A stretch of DNA of 64,000 nucleotides from Streptomyces sp. RPT161. Lineage in GTDB: Bacteria; Actinomycetota; Actinomycetes; Streptomycetales; Streptomycetaceae. A program made the translations under genes and the position numbers. Positions 1-7,598 of this stretch are shown here, one piece after another (within the stretch, counting starts at the first letter, position 1; each line of letters begins with the position of its first letter). The DNA lies in contig NZ_JAPZVN010000003.1 in NCBI RefSeq assembly GCF_027533845.1, positions 558,001-622,000 on the forward strand, read 5' to 3'. Below the pieces are notes generated by a model. It was not told the origin of the DNA, did not search any database, and was given only the letters and a program-made list of their open reading frames with translations.

Positions 1-1163
1 AGTCCGCGGCGGGCACCGCGCAGGCCGCACCGGCGGTGAGTCTGCAGGCCGGTACGCAGACCGCGATCGCCCCAGGAGTGCGGTACCAGGAGTTCTCGGT
101 GCACGCCTCGCACGGCACGGTGTACGGGCATCTGCTCATCGCTGACCTGAGCAACCCTCATGTCTCGGTGGACCTGCTGACGCCCGGTGTGGTGGCGGCC
201 CGGGAGCCGGTCTCCCGGATGGCCGACGCGCGGGGCGCGGTGGCCGGGGTCAACGGGGACTTCTTCGACATCAGCGAGGCGCAGCACCCCGGTGTGGTCG
301 CGACCGGCGCGGCGGTCGGCCCAGCGGTCGAGGGCGGGGTGCCGGTCAAGGCGGCGGTGCCGAACGGTCAGCGCTTCGGTCCTCCGTTGCCGCCGGGCAC
401 CTCGACCCGGGATGTGATCGCGGTGGGCGAGGACGGGGTGGCGCGGCTGGCCCAACTGTCGTTCACCGGTTCGGCGTCGACCGCTGGTGGGACGATTCCC
501 CTGCGCGGGTTCAACCAGTACGCCCTGCCGGTGGGCGGGGTCGGCGTCTACACCTCGCGCTGGGGAAGCGTGTCCCGGGAGCGCGCGGTGTGCGGTACCG
601 ATCGGCTGCGGGCGGCGGGATGCAGCCGGGACACCTATGAGGTGACGGTGCGCGGCGGCCGGGTGACCGCGGTGGCCGGCAGGCCCGGTGCCGGGGCGGT
701 GCCGCGCGACGGCTTCGCGCTGGTGGGCCGGGACGGTGGGGCGCGGGCGCTGCGGCGGCTGCGGCCGGGTGCCCGGGTGCGGTTGAGTGACGGGCTGTCG
801 GGCGCGGCTGGGCTGCGGTTCGCGGTGGGTGGCTTTCCGGTGCTGCGCGGGGGTAGCCCACTGTCCGGTCTGGACAGGGCGGTCGCCGCGACCCGCACGG
901 CGGCCGGATTCGGGTCGGGCGGCCGCCGGTTGTATCTGCTGGCGCTGGACGGCAACGCGGAGCGAGATGCCGGGTTGACCATCGCGGAGTTGGCGAGTTT
1001 GATGCGGCAGCTCGGCGCCGAGTCGGCGGTGGACCTGGACGGCGGCGGTTCCTCCACGCTGGTCGCCCGCTCCCCGGGCAGCCACCGGGTGACGGTGCGC
1101 AACCATCCGTCAGGTGGGTCCGAGCGTCCGGTGCCGGAGGGCATCGGACTCTTCTCCCGCTAG
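1..1163 (+). CDS. Phosphodiester glycosidase family protein (NAGPA-like), 5' end outside window
   Basis: The reading frame is open from base 3, before the first in-frame GTG at 36. The residues encoded there (Ala, Gly and Gln rich, ending AQAAPA) look like the end of a signal peptide, so the true start lies upstream and this is a secreted protein. The C-terminal half has the phosphodiester glycosidase (NAGPA/DUF2233) features: a GVNGDFFD segment early on and VDLDGGGSSTLV near the end. Members of this family cleave sugar-phosphodiester bonds, as in the uncovering enzyme of lysosomal targeting. The bacterial substrate is unknown and may be a cell-wall or teichoic glycan. The 3' end overlaps the convergent psuK by 54 bp. 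Confidence 0.8.
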   Translation, partial: SAAGTAQAAPAVSLQAGTQTAIAPGVRYQEFSVHASHGTVYGHLLIADLSNPHVSVDLLTPGVVAAREPVSRMADARGAVAGVNGDFFDISEAQHPGVVATGAAVGPAVEGGVPVKAAVPNGQRFGPPLPPGTSTRDVIAVGEDGVARLAQLSFTGSASTAGGTIPLRGFNQYALPVGGVGVYTSRWGSVSRERAVCGTDRLRAAGCSRDTYEVTVRGGRVTAVAGRPGAGAVPRDGFALVGRDGGARALRRLRPGARVRLSDGLSGAAGLRFAVGGFPVLRGGSPLSGLDRAVAATRTAAGFGSGGRRLYLLALDGNAERDAGLTIAELASLMRQLGAESAVDLDGGGSSTLVARSPGSHRVTVRNHPSGGSERPVPEGIGLFSR

Positions 1164-2057
1164 CCGACCGGGCGGACGCGCGCCCACCGTGGCCACGGCC
1201 CGTGCGCCGGTACGGCATCCGGCGGCAGCCGCCTCGGCCGGGTCCGCGCCGTGCAGCAGTGCCGCCAGGAAGCCACCGGTGAAGGCGTCGCCCGCGCCGG
1301 TGGTGTCCACAGGGGTGCTCGGTACCGGGGGTATGCGGAGGGTGGGCGCGCCGCGTCGTACGACCAGCGCGCCCTGGGCGCCGAGGGTCACCACCACCGT
1401 ATGGTGGTCCTCGGCCAACTCCCGTGCAGCGTCGGCCGGTTCACGTCGGCCGGTGAGCAGTCGGGCCTCGGCCGCGTTGGGCAGCAGCAGATCGGCGCCG
1501 CGTATGGTGTCGCGCAGCACGGCCACTCCGGTGCGGGCCATGAAGCCGGTGGAGGCGGGATCCACGCTGACCGTCGCGCCCCGCTGCCGCGCCCGGGTGA
1601 TGGCGAGCGCGGCCAGCCGCCGACCGGGCTCGGTGAACAGCGGGTAGCCGGAGAGGTGGAGGTGCCGGACACCGTCGAGCAGTCGGTCGTCCCAGTCGTC
1701 CGGGCCGAGGTGGACGGCGGCTCCGCTGTCAGTGACCAGGGTGCGCTCGGCGCGGCTGTCCACCAGTGCGATCACCACCGCGGTGGGTCGCTGGTGGTCG
1801 GTGCGCAGCACCGGCCGCACTCCCTCGGCGAGCAGCGCGTCCCGGTGCCATGCGGCGTCCGCTGCGCCCACCCGGGCCAGCAGCCGGACGTCGGTGCCGC
1901 AACGCGCCGCCCACGCCGCCGCGTTGGCCCCGGCGCCGCCCGGCCGTACCGCGATCCGGGCGGGGGTGTCGGTGTCCGGGGCGAGCGCTCCGGTGTGCCG
2001 GGCCACGATGTCGGTGACCGCCTCGCCGATGACCAGCAGTGCCCGGTCGCCGGTCAT
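1110..2057 (-). CDS. psuK: Pseudouridine kinase-type PfkB carbohydrate kinase
   Basis: This 315-residue PfkB/ribokinase-family sugar kinase has the N-terminal Gly-rich signature GGAGANAAAW and the C-terminal signature DTTGAGDAFTGGF, whose Asp is the catalytic base. The chosen ATG (2055-2057) overlaps the psuG stop as ATGA and lacks its own clear ribosome site, which points to translational coupling. A longer open frame upstream runs inside psuG and was not used. PfkB proteins are indistinct by sequence alone. The pseudouridine assignment comes from the fused-operon position after psuG: PsuK phosphorylates pseudouridine and PsuG then splits the product. The C-terminus is encoded across the end of the convergent glycosidase gene. 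Confidence 0.82.
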   Translation of the reverse strand: MTGDRALLVIGEAVTDIVARHTGALAPDTDTPARIAVRPGGAGANAAAWAARCGTDVRLLARVGAADAAWHRDALLAEGVRPVLRTDHQRPTAVVIALVDSRAERTLVTDSGAAVHLGPDDWDDRLLDGVRHLHLSGYPLFTEPGRRLAALAITRARQRGATVSVDPASTGFMARTGVAVLRDTIRGADLLLPNAAEARLLTGRREPADAARELAEDHHTVVVTLGAQGALVVRRGAPTLRIPPVPSTPVDTTGAGDAFTGGFLAALLHGADPAEAAAAGCRTGARAVATVGARPPGRLAGEESDALRHRTLGPT

Positions 2058-2968
2058 TCGGCGCGCGCCCAGGCGCCCGCGACCGCGGCGGCCAGCCGTA
2101 CGTTTCCGCGCACCGCGGCAAGGTTGGCCTCCAGTGAGGCGCCGCCGGTGTGCCGTACCAGGTGGTCCAGCAGATACGGGGTGATGGCCTGGCCGGTGAC
2201 GCCCTCGACGGCCGCGGCGTGCAGCGCCTCGGCGAGCACCCGGTCGTGCAGTTCGGGGTCGAGTTGCCGGTCCTCGGGTACCGGGTTGGCGACGATCAGG
2301 GCGGAGTCGGGGCCGCCGAGCGCGTCCTGGGCGTGCATCACGGCGGCGACATCGGCCGGTTCGCGCACCGTCCAGTCCACGGGCTCGCCGGAACTGTGCA
2401 GATAGAAGCCGGGGAAGGCGGCGGTGCGGTAGCCGACCACGGCCACCCCCAGGGTTTCGAGGCGTTGCAGGGTGGCGGGGATGTCGAGGATGGACTTCAC
2501 GCCGGCGCACACCATGGTGATGCGGGTGCGTGCGAGCAGCCGCAGGTCGGCCGACTCGTCCTGGGTGCTGGTCCAGTCGCGGTGTACGCCGCCGAGTCCG
2601 CCGGTGGCGAAGATCCGCAGGCCGGCTCGGGCGGCGAGGAACGCGGTGGCGGAGACGGTGGTCGCGCCGCTGGCCCCCGTGGCGATGGCGGGTGCCAGGT
2701 CGCGGTGGCCCAGCTTGCGCATCGAGGGGTCGCCCGCGACCCGCTCCAACTGGGCCGCGTCCAGGCCGACATGGGGTACGCCGTCGAGTACGGCGATGGT
2801 CGCCGGGACCGCCCCGCCCTCACGTACCAGTGCCTCCAGCTCGGTCGCGACCCGCAGGTTGCGCGGCCGGGGCAGGCCATGGGCGATGATCGTCGATTCC
2901 AGGGCCACCACCGGGGCCGCGCGCCGCACGGCGTCGCGGACCTCGGCGGACAGCTTGATGACGGGCAT
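2054..2968 (-). CDS. psuG: Pseudouridine-5'-phosphate glycosidase
   Basis: This 304-residue protein matches the PsuG/IndA family over its full length: VALESTIIAHGLPRP near the N-terminus, a central IFATGGLGGVHR, the catalytic-lysine region CAGVKSILDIP, and NPVPED. PsuG cleaves the C-C glycosidic bond of pseudouridine 5'-phosphate to give uracil and ribose 5-phosphate, salvaging the modified nucleoside from RNA turnover. The ATG at 2968 is preceded by AGGAGGT at ideal distance, which decides the start over the longer frame beginning at 3034. It is the first gene of a two-gene operon with psuK. The protein should be cytoplasmic, as no signal peptide is visible. Confidence 0.93.
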   Translation of the reverse strand: MPVIKLSAEVRDAVRRAAPVVALESTIIAHGLPRPRNLRVATELEALVREGGAVPATIAVLDGVPHVGLDAAQLERVAGDPSMRKLGHRDLAPAIATGASGATTVSATAFLAARAGLRIFATGGLGGVHRDWTSTQDESADLRLLARTRITMVCAGVKSILDIPATLQRLETLGVAVVGYRTAAFPGFYLHSSGEPVDWTVREPADVAAVMHAQDALGGPDSALIVANPVPEDRQLDPELHDRVLAEALHAAAVEGVTGQAITPYLLDHLVRHTGGASLEANLAAVRGNVRLAAAVAGAWARAE

Positions 2969-3056
2969 GTGCGACCTCCTGCGCTCGACTTCCCCATGTC
3001 TGGCACGCGGTCGGCCGCCGCAAACCCTCCGCATTGATCAAACCCGTCGCGGGTGA

Positions 3057-4664
3057 TCACATCGGATCGATTTCGGTCAGTTCACCATCCATCCTCAGCC
3101 AACGGGTGGCCCCGATACCGCGTAGGAACGGCACGTCATGACTGGCGATGATCAGCGCGCCCTGGTAGGACTCCAGCGCCCTGGTCAGTTGGCGGACGCT
3201 GGCCAGATCCAGGTTGTTGGTCGGCTCGTCCAGCATCAGCAGCTGCGGCGCGGGCTCGGCGAGCATCAGCGCCGCGAGCGTCGCCCGGAACCGTTCGCCG
3301 CCGGACAGTGTGCCGACCGGCTGGTCGGCGCGGGCTCCCCGGAACAGGAACCGGGCCAGCCGGGCCCGGATCACGTTGTTCTCCGCGGTGGGCGCGAACC
3401 GGGCGACGTTCTCCGCGACGGTGAGCGCGTCGTCCAGCACGTCGAGCCGCTGCGGCAGGAAGCGCACCGGGACGTGCGCCACCGACTCGCCCGCCACCGG
3501 CGTAAGGTGCCCGGCGATGGTGCGCAACAAGGTGGACTTGCCGGACCCGTTGCCGCCCACCAGTGCCACCCGTTCCGGGCCGCGCAGTTCCAGGTGGGCC
3601 AGCGCGCCGTGCACCAGCTCGGCCTCACGCAGGGTCAGTACGCCGCGGCCGGGCGGCACCGCGGTGTGCGGCAGGTCGACGCGGATCTCGTCGTCGTCCC
3701 GCACCGCCGATACCGCCTCGTCCAGGCGGGCCTTGGCCTCGGCCACCTTCTCGGTCTGCATGGTGCGGTACTTGCCCGCGGAGACCTGGGCCTCGCGCTT
3801 GCGTGCGTTCATCACGATGCGCGGTTCGCGCTTGTTGTCGTACTGCTTCTGCCCGAAGCGGACCCGTCGGGCCAACTTCACGTGGGTTTCCTCCAGTTCG
3901 CGCCGCTGCCTGCGCAGATCGGCCTCGGCGGCCCGGACCATGCGCTCGGCCGCCTCCTGTTCCACGGCGAGTGCCGTCTGGTAGGCGGTGAAGTTGCCGC
4001 CGTACCAGCGCACTTCGCCGCCGCGCAGTTCGGCGATCTGGTCGACCCGCTCCAGCAGCTCCCGGTCGTGGCTGACCACGACCAGCACCCCGCGCCAGGC
4101 GGCGACGGCGTCGTGGAGCCGTTGCCTGGCGGCCAGGTCCAGGTTGTTGGTCGGCTCGTCCAGCAGCAGGACGTCGGGGCGGCGCAGCAGCAGTGCCGCG
4201 AGCCGCAGCAGCACCGACTCGCCGCCGGACACCTCGCCGACCGTACGGTCGAGGCCGATCCGGCCGAGCCCCAACTGGTCGAGGGTGGCGCGGGCGCGCT
4301 CCTCGACGTCCCAGTCGTCGCCGACCGTGGTGAAGTGGTGTTCGCTGACTTCACCCCGCTCGATGGCGTGCAGGGCGGCCCGTACCCGGTGGATGCCGAG
4401 TGCCTCGTCCACCCGGACGGTGGTGTCGAGGGTGAGGCTCTGCGGCAGGTAGCCCACCTCACCGGTGACCCGCAAGGTGCCCTGTGTGGGCGTCAGTTCG
4501 CCCGCGAGGAGCCGCAACAGGGTTGACTTTCCGGAGCCGTTGAGGCCGATCAGGCCGGTGCGGCCGGGGCCGATGGCGATCTGGAAGCCGTCGAACACGG
4601 TCGTTCCGTCGGGCCAGGAGAATCCGAGGTCCGCGGTGGTGATGGAGGGGGACGCGACAGACAT
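3057..4664 (-). CDS. ABC-F family ATPase (ribosome-protection / antibiotic-resistance type)
   Basis: The protein has 535 residues with two ATPase domains and no membrane segments, as in ABC-F proteins, which bind the ribosomal E site. Domain 1 has Walker A GLNGSGKST (about residues 40-48), signature VSGGES and Walker B LLLDEPTNNLDLA. A charged helical linker rich in Lys and Arg follows. Domain 2 has GGNGSGKST, LSGGERF and LMLDEPTNNLDLA. The ATG at 4664 is preceded by CCGGAGACC. An in-frame ATG 105 bp further up lacks a ribosome site. Whether it confers drug resistance or is a housekeeping factor cannot be told from sequence. The 220-base leader with foldable elements favours drug-responsive regulation. 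Confidence 0.9.
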   Translation of the reverse strand: MSVASPSITTADLGFSWPDGTTVFDGFQIAIGPGRTGLIGLNGSGKSTLLRLLAGELTPTQGTLRVTGEVGYLPQSLTLDTTVRVDEALGIHRVRAALHAIERGEVSEHHFTTVGDDWDVEERARATLDQLGLGRIGLDRTVGEVSGGESVLLRLAALLLRRPDVLLLDEPTNNLDLAARQRLHDAVAAWRGVLVVVSHDRELLERVDQIAELRGGEVRWYGGNFTAYQTALAVEQEAAERMVRAAEADLRRQRRELEETHVKLARRVRFGQKQYDNKREPRIVMNARKREAQVSAGKYRTMQTEKVAEAKARLDEAVSAVRDDDEIRVDLPHTAVPPGRGVLTLREAELVHGALAHLELRGPERVALVGGNGSGKSTLLRTIAGHLTPVAGESVAHVPVRFLPQRLDVLDDALTVAENVARFAPTAENNVIRARLARFLFRGARADQPVGTLSGGERFRATLAALMLAEPAPQLLMLDEPTNNLDLASVRQLTRALESYQGALIIASHDVPFLRGIGATRWLRMDGELTEIDPM

Positions 4665-4885
4665 ATGTGGTCTCCGGTTGCTCAGTGGATCTGGGATCGG
4701 GCAACACGTGGAGACACCGCGGCAGGTGGCAACGCTCAAGCGGCAGATGGAACGAGGGCGCCCCGGCATGCGGAAGGCGGCTCATGGCTGAGGTCGCACA
4801 CGGCTTCGCGTGGTGTACGCGGTCGCGGTGTCTGCTGGGACCTCAGTAGAGCAACGGCCTTCTCCGATCGACGACAACAGGGCCG
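4665..4885 (-). promoter_or_regulatory. Long ABC-F mRNA leader with possible SD-sequestering stem
   Basis: This leader separates the ABC-F gene from the divergent nitroreductase. In RNA sense, GTGTCTCC (complement of 4710-4717) can pair with GGAGACCAC (complement of 4667-4675), with one bulged base, covering the ribosome site. A second inverted repeat, CTGAGGTC with GACCTCAG (plus-strand positions about 4788-4795 and 4839-4847), lies further upstream. The open leader frames are short, for example GTG at about 4798 running 21 codons and stopping before the ABC-F gene. Many actinomycete and firmicute ABC-F genes are controlled by leader attenuation. Here the function is inferred from foldability only. 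Confidence 0.4.
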
Positions 4886-4891
4886 ACAACA

Positions 4892-4920
4892 ACCGTAGGC
4901 AGGGGCGCGCCGGATGGCAA
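4892..4920 (-). promoter_or_regulatory. Candidate promoter of the ABC-F gene
   Basis: On the minus strand TTGCCA (-35, 4915-4920) is separated by 17 bases from TACGGT (-10, 4892-4897). This is a good fit to the principal actinomycete sigma factor. Transcription would begin near 4885, giving a 5' leader of about 220 bases before the ABC-F start. Confidence 0.5.
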
Positions 4921-4995
4921 TCGGATTTTCCGGCGCCGCCCAGATGGCCGTGCGCGGCCTTCCGTGGTGGCGGGTGGTGTGGTGTGCTGGCGACC

Positions 4996-5658
4996 ATGGT
5001 TGACGAATGCGCTCACCGCACGGTGCCGCTGCGCCCGATGGCCGTCCCCGGCGACGAGGCGGAAGCGCGTAGCAGGGCGTTCCACGAGGTGATGGCACGC
5101 CGCCGCACGGTGCGTGACTTCTCCCCCCGACCGGTCCCCGACGGGGTGGTGGAGTGGGCCGTACGCACCGCTGCCACCGCCCCCAGTGGCGCCAACGTGC
5201 AGCCGTGGCGCTTCGTGGTTCTCACCGACCCGGAGCGCAAGCGGCGGCTGCGTGAGGCGGCCGAGGCCGAGGAGCGGGAGTTCTACTCCCGGCGGGCCTC
5301 GCAGGAGTGGCTTGCGGCCCTGGAGCCGCTGGGCACCGACTGGCGCAAGCCGTTCCTTGAGCAGGCCCCCGTGGTGGTCGTGGTGTTCGAGGTGCACAAG
5401 GGACCGGAATCGCCGCGCCCGTACTACACCAAGGAGTCGGTGGGCATCGCGGTCGGCCTGCTGCTGGCCTCGCTGCACCAGGCGGGGCTCGCGACGCTCA
5501 CCCACACCCCGAGCCCGATGCGGTTCCTCAACGAGGTGTGCGACCGGCCGCCGGAGGAGCGCGCCTCGTATGTGATCCCGGTCGGCTACCCGGCCGAGGG
5601 CGCGCGGGTGCCGGACATCCACCGCAAGGACCTCGATCAGGTTCTGGTCCGGCTCTGA
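4996..5658 (+). CDS. Nitroreductase-fold flavoprotein of the iodotyrosine deiodinase (IYD) type
   Basis: This 220-residue FMN protein has the classic N-terminal nitroreductase motif TAPSGANVQPWRF (FMN site) and the C-terminal VIPVGYPAEGA. It follows the iodotyrosine deiodinase branch closely. Residues E93, Y97 and K118 have the same spacing (+4 and +21) as the Glu-Tyr-Lys triad that closes over the halotyrosine zwitterion in mammalian IYD, within a recognisable EREFY...DWRK lid segment. IYD reductively removes halide from halotyrosines, using flavin. The physiological substrate in bacteria is uncertain. ATG 4996 was chosen; a GTG at 4984 is possible and neither has a strong ribosome site. Confidence 0.8.
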   Translation: MVDECAHRTVPLRPMAVPGDEAEARSRAFHEVMARRRTVRDFSPRPVPDGVVEWAVRTAATAPSGANVQPWRFVVLTDPERKRRLREAAEAEEREFYSRRASQEWLAALEPLGTDWRKPFLEQAPVVVVVFEVHKGPESPRPYYTKESVGIAVGLLLASLHQAGLATLTHTPSPMRFLNEVCDRPPEERASYVIPVGYPAEGARVPDIHRKDLDQVLVRL

Positions 5659-5674
5659 GCGGCGCGGGTGGCAG

Positions 5675-6067
5675 TCACGGCGTGATGCGTCCCGTGTGCG
5701 AGCTCCGGCCGTCCGGGGCGCGTGTCTCGCTGCGGCAGGTCTCCACCCAGCCACCGAGCGAGAGGACGCGCCGCGTCAACTCCCCACGCACTGCCAGGTC
5801 GTAAGCGAACCGCTCCCAGTCGAACACGAGGCAGACGCGGCGCTTGTCGGTCCCTGCCGCGCGCATGGTGTTGCACAGGTGATCGAGCGCCGGGCGGCGG
5901 TTGAGGGACAGCGCGTCCTCACCCCGGTCAACGAACCATCCGCCGTAACCCCAGCCCTGCTTCTGCACGTACGCCGCGCAGGCTTTCAGGCGTACGTCGA
6001 GGGTGATGATGTTCTTGGTGACGTGGCGGTCGTAGATGAACGCGAGGGTTGGCTGAGTGGCTGTCAT
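5675..6067 (-). CDS. Degenerate resolvase-like small protein
   Basis: The 130-residue product resembles the N-terminal catalytic fold of serine recombinases: a YDRHVTKN segment where resolvases have YxRVSTxxQ, then LDVRLKACAAYVQKQGW, a RPALDHLCNTMRA helix and VCLVFDWERFAYD. The nucleophilic serine of the first motif is replaced (HVTKN), and no DNA-binding or zinc-ribbon extension follows, so active recombination is unlikely. It starts at ATG 6067 and lies downstream of, and in the same direction as, the XRE regulator, 107 bp away. Similar small proteins occur beside helix-turn-helix regulators in streptomycetes. The role is unknown, possibly a remnant of an integrated element. Confidence 0.6.
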   Translation of the reverse strand: MTATQPTLAFIYDRHVTKNIITLDVRLKACAAYVQKQGWGYGGWFVDRGEDALSLNRRPALDHLCNTMRAAGTDKRRVCLVFDWERFAYDLAVRGELTRRVLSLGGWVETCRSETRAPDGRSSHTGRITP

Positions 6068-6174
6068 GGTCGGCTCCGAACGGCACATCGACGGTGGGTA
6101 ACCGACCGTAGGTCCCCGGTGACGGGGGCTCAATGGCACTTTTCCAGCGGCCTGCCGCGAAGTGCCACGCAGTG

Positions 6175-7362
6175 CTAAATCGGCAGGCCGACCGTGTCCG
6201 CCAACTCTCGTATCTCGCCCGTCAACGTTCGCCGCCTGGTGACGATGCGCTCCACGATGTCCCGTGCGTACCGCTGGTGCGCCAGCCACTGGGGTGCAGC
6301 TTGGCGGACCGCGTTCAGCACCTCTACCGCCTCGGCGTACTGGCGTTGCCGGACACGGGCGTTCGCCACGTCAAGCCGGTGCCGGTTCAGGTTGTTCGAT
6401 GATGGCCGCAATCCCTGCGTTGGGATGCTGGCCGCGAGTCTGAGCACTTGGTCGGGTCGATCTGCGATCATCGCCGTCTCTGCCTGCTTCAACGCCACCG
6501 TAACGGGGCCGAAGGTGCGCAGGAAATCACCGGCGGGTGTCCACTCCTGACCGGTGGCGACCGCCGCCGACTTGGCGAGCCTGAGCGTATCGTCGGCTTC
6601 ACCTGGACGGTTGTCGCGGATCGACGCGGCCGAGGCGCGTAGCAGGAGCCAACCCCACGCGCTGAGGTCCTCCGGCGTGGCCCGCGACATTCGCGGCTCC
6701 ACCTCGTCCGCCCACTGGATTGCCAACTCCCTTGCGTCCGCGACACTGCCGCGGCGCAGTAGCAGCCAGCACTGGGTGCTGACCGTCGCGGCGGCGTCAA
6801 GCCGGTCGGCGGCGTCGTCCATGGCTCGCTCCATCACGGCCTCGGCGGCGTCGAACTGCCGTGTCTGGGTGAGCAGCCACCCGGTCAACTGCAAGAGTTT
6901 GCCGCGCACCCGGCGTGCGGCCGGGGAAACCTCGACGAGGGCATCGGCATCGCGCAACAGGGCGGGCAGAATGGTGCTCAACTCGGCGAACTGGTCGGAG
7001 GCGAACAGCGGTACAGCTGCCTTGATGGCATCACGTACCCCGTCGAGGGTGGGGGGCTCGTCCGGCCCGGACGGTGCCGGGGTGAGGAGCGCTTCACGCA
7101 CTGCCGCCCAGCGATCAACGGTCTGGGGATCGGCACCCTCTTCATGACGGTCGGCGATGAGCCGGGACGTGGGGACGCGTAGGGCGACGGCAAGCCGCCG
7201 TGCGGTCTCCAGACGGGTGTCGGGCCGCTCGCCTTGTTCCAGCTTCCGGACGAGCGACAGAGAGACACCGGACGCGGACGCGAGACCCTGCTGGGTGAGC
7301 CCTCGTCGCTTGCGAATTTCCCGCAGCCGCCCCCCGATGTGAGACGAGGTCTCCTCAGTCAT
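6175..7362 (-). CDS. XRE-family transcriptional regulator with C-terminal helical repeat region
   Basis: The 395-residue protein has an N-terminal helix-turn-helix at about residues 10-65 (GRLREIRKRRGLTQQGLA, then SGVSLSLVRKLEQGERPD). About 300 residues of Ala/Leu/Arg-rich helices follow, resembling tetratricopeptide-type repeats, as in many streptomycete XRE regulators that sense peptides or small ligands. The start ATG at 7362 is preceded by CGGAGACC. The downstream resolvase-like gene may share its transcript. Target genes are unknown. The divergent desaturase begins 236 bp away and is a possible target. Confidence 0.8.
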   Translation of the reverse strand: MTEETSSHIGGRLREIRKRRGLTQQGLASASGVSLSLVRKLEQGERPDTRLETARRLAVALRVPTSRLIADRHEEGADPQTVDRWAAVREALLTPAPSGPDEPPTLDGVRDAIKAAVPLFASDQFAELSTILPALLRDADALVEVSPAARRVRGKLLQLTGWLLTQTRQFDAAEAVMERAMDDAADRLDAAATVSTQCWLLLRRGSVADARELAIQWADEVEPRMSRATPEDLSAWGWLLLRASAASIRDNRPGEADDTLRLAKSAAVATGQEWTPAGDFLRTFGPVTVALKQAETAMIADRPDQVLRLAASIPTQGLRPSSNNLNRHRLDVANARVRQRQYAEAVEVLNAVRQAAPQWLAHQRYARDIVERIVTRRRTLTGEIRELADTVGLPI

Positions 7363-7598
7363 GCTGGTCTCCGTTCTGGCGACAACGGAACCGTACCCCC
7401 AGTCGGCACCCGTGGAACGGTCGTTGGCCCGTGCTTCTGCCGGTGCGGGCGCTACCTCTGGCGGCGTACGGGGGTTGTCCCCCGGGTGCGTGGCGGTGGA
7501 CTCCCCCGGTCAGCCCGGGTGGTGACTCCATGGTTCGGGCGGCGGCGGGTTCCTAGGTTCTAGGGGTCAGCTTCCCGCCCCGTCACCAGGAGTTCCGC

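Noticed and set aside
36-1163. GTG at base 36 as the start of the phosphodiester glycosidase
   Set aside because: The frame is open before it and encodes the end of a signal peptide, so the gene is cut by the window edge.
1110-2510. A 466-codon frame longer than PsuK
   Set aside because: Its first 150 codons overlap psuG in another frame and read as Arg/Pro-rich shadow sequence. The PfkB domain begins at the ATGA overlap at 2057.
3035-3059. TGATCA inverted repeat between the ABC-F and psuG genes
   Set aside because: The arms match only with a two-base bulge and overlap the ABC-F stop codon. It is too weak to call a terminator or operator.
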